9,018 bases of DNA from Bacteroidales bacterium (lineage in GTDB: Bacteria; Bacteroidota; Bacteroidia; Bacteroidales; P3), in assembly GCA_017647065.1 (NCBI GenBank), contig JAGCLI010000050.1:1-9018 (forward strand), given 5' to 3'. Both the position numbers and the translations under genes were made by a program. Within the stretch, counting starts at the first letter, position 1, and every line of letters starts with the position of its first letter. The notes beneath the pieces are model-generated. The model was not told where the DNA came from. It ran no database searches and saw nothing but the letters and a program-made list of their open reading frames with translations. Below, one piece after another: positions 7,703 through 9,018 of this stretch.

Positions 7703-8509
7703 ATGGGTGCAACTTTAATATTTTTAGGAATTTTGGTGTTTTCAGCACATCTTTTTGCGATGATATTTAGTAAAAAGAAAATTCCTGATGTATTATTATT
7801 GCTATTGATAGGTGTTTTAATTGGCCCGATTTTTAAATTAGTTTCTCCATCTGACTTTGGAGCGGTCGGAGGCGTTTTTACAAGCATCACATTGATTGTA
7901 ATACTTTTTGAAGGTGGTACAGGAATAAGCATAAGTGATTTAAAAAATTCTTGGAAACCAACAGCGATGCTTACATTTACAGGATTTTTTGTAGCGGCTT
8001 TTGTAGTTGCAGGAGTATGTATGAGTTTTGGAATGAATTTCCTTGATAGTATCACACTCGGAGCAATACTTGGAGGTACATCTTCTGCGGTTGTCATTCC
8101 ACTTGCACAACATTTGAAATTATCTAATACAACAAAAACTTCTCTTATTTTAGAATCGGCAATCACCGATGTGCTTTGTATCGTTTTTGCTTTGGCATTT
8201 ATCGATGCAGCAAGAATGGGAGCAAATTTAAATGTAGGAAAAATTGCAGGAAATGTCATCGCATCATTCGTTCTTGCGACATTTCTTGGTTTTGCTTCAG
8301 CTATGATTTGGGCTTCTTTGCTTCAAAAAATTCGTTCTTTAAGAAACTCAATGTTCCTTACACCTGCTTATCTTTTTATTATCTATGGCTTGGCAGAAGT
8401 TTTAGGATATAGTGGTGCGATTGCATCTTTGTCTTTCGGAATCACGATAGCAAATATGGAGTATTTCAATTTTAAGTTTTTAGAAAATATCAAAAAGATA
8501 AAAACCTAA
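7703..8509 (+). CDS. CPA-type cation/proton antiporter, N-terminal part before a frameshift
   Basis: This is a membrane antiporter of the monovalent cation/proton antiporter superfamily (NhaP/CPA-like), likely exchanging Na+ or K+ for H+. The 268-residue part contains about eight hydrophobic segments. It carries the family sequences IPDVLLLLLIGVLIGP (27-42), LFEGG (68-72), GGTSSAVVIPL (124-134) and the ion-site motif ESAITD with E151, T155 and D156. The pair at the ion site is T-D rather than the N-D of NhaP or the D-D of NhaA/NapA. The reading frame ends in an added tail (NIKKIKT) at TAA 8507-8509. The remaining third of the protein lies in the -1 frame. The ATG lies 18 nt after the dnaX stop without a Shine-Dalgarno site, so it is likely cotranscribed with dnaX. 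Confidence 0.85.
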   Translation: MGATLIFLGILVFSAHLFAMIFSKKKIPDVLLLLLIGVLIGPIFKLVSPSDFGAVGGVFTSITLIVILFEGGTGISISDLKNSWKPTAMLTFTGFFVAAFVVAGVCMSFGMNFLDSITLGAILGGTSSAVVIPLAQHLKLSNTTKTSLILESAITDVLCIVFALAFIDAARMGANLNVGKIAGNVIASFVLATFLGFASAMIWASLLQKIRSLRNSMFLTPAYLFIIYGLAEVLGYSGAIASLSFGITIANMEYFNFKFLENIKKIKT

Positions 8510-8976
8510 AATTAAACGATAGTGAAACATCTTTTGTTGGAGAAATAAGTTTTGTGTTAAAAACATTCTTCTTTGTCTATATTGGAATAAGCATTCCTTT
8601 TTCTGATTCAAAGTCTATTTTAATTGGAGGATTGATTACAGTATTTTTATTATTGAGTAGAATAATAATTGCAAAATATTGCTCGCCAAAAGGAGCGAAT
8701 ATATTTGATAAAAGTACAATTTCGTTGATGATTCCCAAAGGGTTAGCAGCCGCAGTCTTAGCCTCAGTGCCAGAACAATTAGGAATGCCTTCGGGAGCAG
8801 AAATAAAATACATTACTTTCTCAGTTGTCTTGTTTTCAATCTTGATTTGCTCAATAATGATTCTTCTTATAGAGAAACAACCTAAGATGAATGTATTTTT
8901 TAGATTTGTTTTTCGTTCTCATTTCAAAAGAAAACCTAAGGATTCTAAACCATTGGAAACCAATGTAGAAGAATAA
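8476..8976 (+). CDS. CPA-type cation/proton antiporter, C-terminal part in the -1 frame
   Basis: This frame carries on the antiporter with (QKD)KNLKLNDSETSFVGEISFVLKTFFFVYIGISIPF, then further membrane segments and the block ISLMIPKGLAAAVLASVPEQLG. That block is the conserved 'PRGL/PKGLAAAVL' region near the end of CPA1-type antiporters. A charged cytoplasmic tail ends at TAA 8974-8976. The -1 frame is open only from 8476 (stop at 8473-8475), so the lesion lies between 8476 and 8506. Restoring one A in the A5 run 8492-8496 or 8500-8504 gives a smooth NIKKDKNLKLND and a 424-residue protein of normal length. A GTG at 8554 could start a separate fragment, but it would lack the ion site. A deletion in a homopolymer, real or from sequencing, is the simplest reading. 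Confidence 0.8.
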   Translation, partial: VFRKYQKDKNLKLNDSETSFVGEISFVLKTFFFVYIGISIPFSDSKSILIGGLITVFLLLSRIIIAKYCSPKGANIFDKSTISLMIPKGLAAAVLASVPEQLGMPSGAEIKYITFSVVLFSILICSIMILLIEKQPKMNVFFRFVFRSHFKRKPKDSKPLETNVEE

Positions 8977-8979
8977 GTC

Positions 8980-9018
8980 AAAAAAATCAAAGAAAAAATT
9001 AAAAAAATCAAAGAAAAA
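8980..9018 (+). repeat. A-rich direct repeat with 21-nt period at the right edge
   Basis: An 18-nt sequence, seven A then TCAAAGAAAAA, occurs perfectly at 8980-8997 and 9001-9018, 21 nt apart, starting 3 nt after the antiporter stop. The array may run on past the window. Its core TCAAAGAA resembles ACAAAGAA in the repeat after pyrG, which has the same period, but low complexity makes the likeness uncertain. Confidence 0.7.

Noticed and set aside
7693..8259. Long minus-strand reading frame opposite the antiporter
   Set aside because: It is a shadow of the membrane protein gene: the plus strand carries clear family motifs and the minus reading is low in complexity. The same holds for 308-523 and 7339-7581.

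Overview
The window is AT-rich DNA from a member of the Bacteroidota. Three things point there: promoter boxes of the TTTG-N19-21-TAnnTTTG type in front of several genes; weak or absent Shine-Dalgarno sites in front of most starts; and protein sequences with a Bacteroidota style, such as the DnaX start FVVSARKYRP and a large AsmA/TamB-like protein divergent from tsaD. The order looks like Bacteroidales or a relative, but the exact lineage cannot be read from this window.

Layout, left to right. Bases 1 to about 90 have a different composition and look foreign to the rest, possibly a chimeric join. Next, on the minus strand, is the N-terminal part of a TamB/AsmA-like envelope protein (70-1389), cut off at that join. 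It is divergent from tsaD (1453-2457), with two face-to-face promoters packed into about 35 bp. tsaD is followed 2 nt later by the shikimate kinase gene (2460-2957), then by pyrG with its own promoter (3020-4630). pyrG has an in-frame TAA at codon 333. A 21-nt tandem repeat and a long perfect-arm hairpin separate pyrG from a convergent ion-transporter-superfamily permease gene (4688-5914, minus). dnaX (6000-7684) is divergent from the permease and carries an A10 run that joins two reading frames. A CPA-type cation/proton antiporter gene (7703-8976) follows closely and carries a -1 frame disruption. The window ends in another A-rich repeat with a 21-nt period.

The genes are mostly housekeeping: tRNA t6A modification, the shikimate pathway, CTP synthesis, the DNA polymerase III clamp loader, and ion transport. 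I see no dedicated accessory or defence system. The most interesting point is dnaX. Its frame change falls inside A10, just after clamp-loader domain III, where other bacteria use programmed frameshifting or transcriptional slippage to make the short gamma and long tau forms. The pyrG stop and the antiporter frameshift have no such precedent and may be sequencing or assembly errors, or real decay. The fact that three genes plus the left edge are interrupted in 9 kb is a caution about sequence quality.
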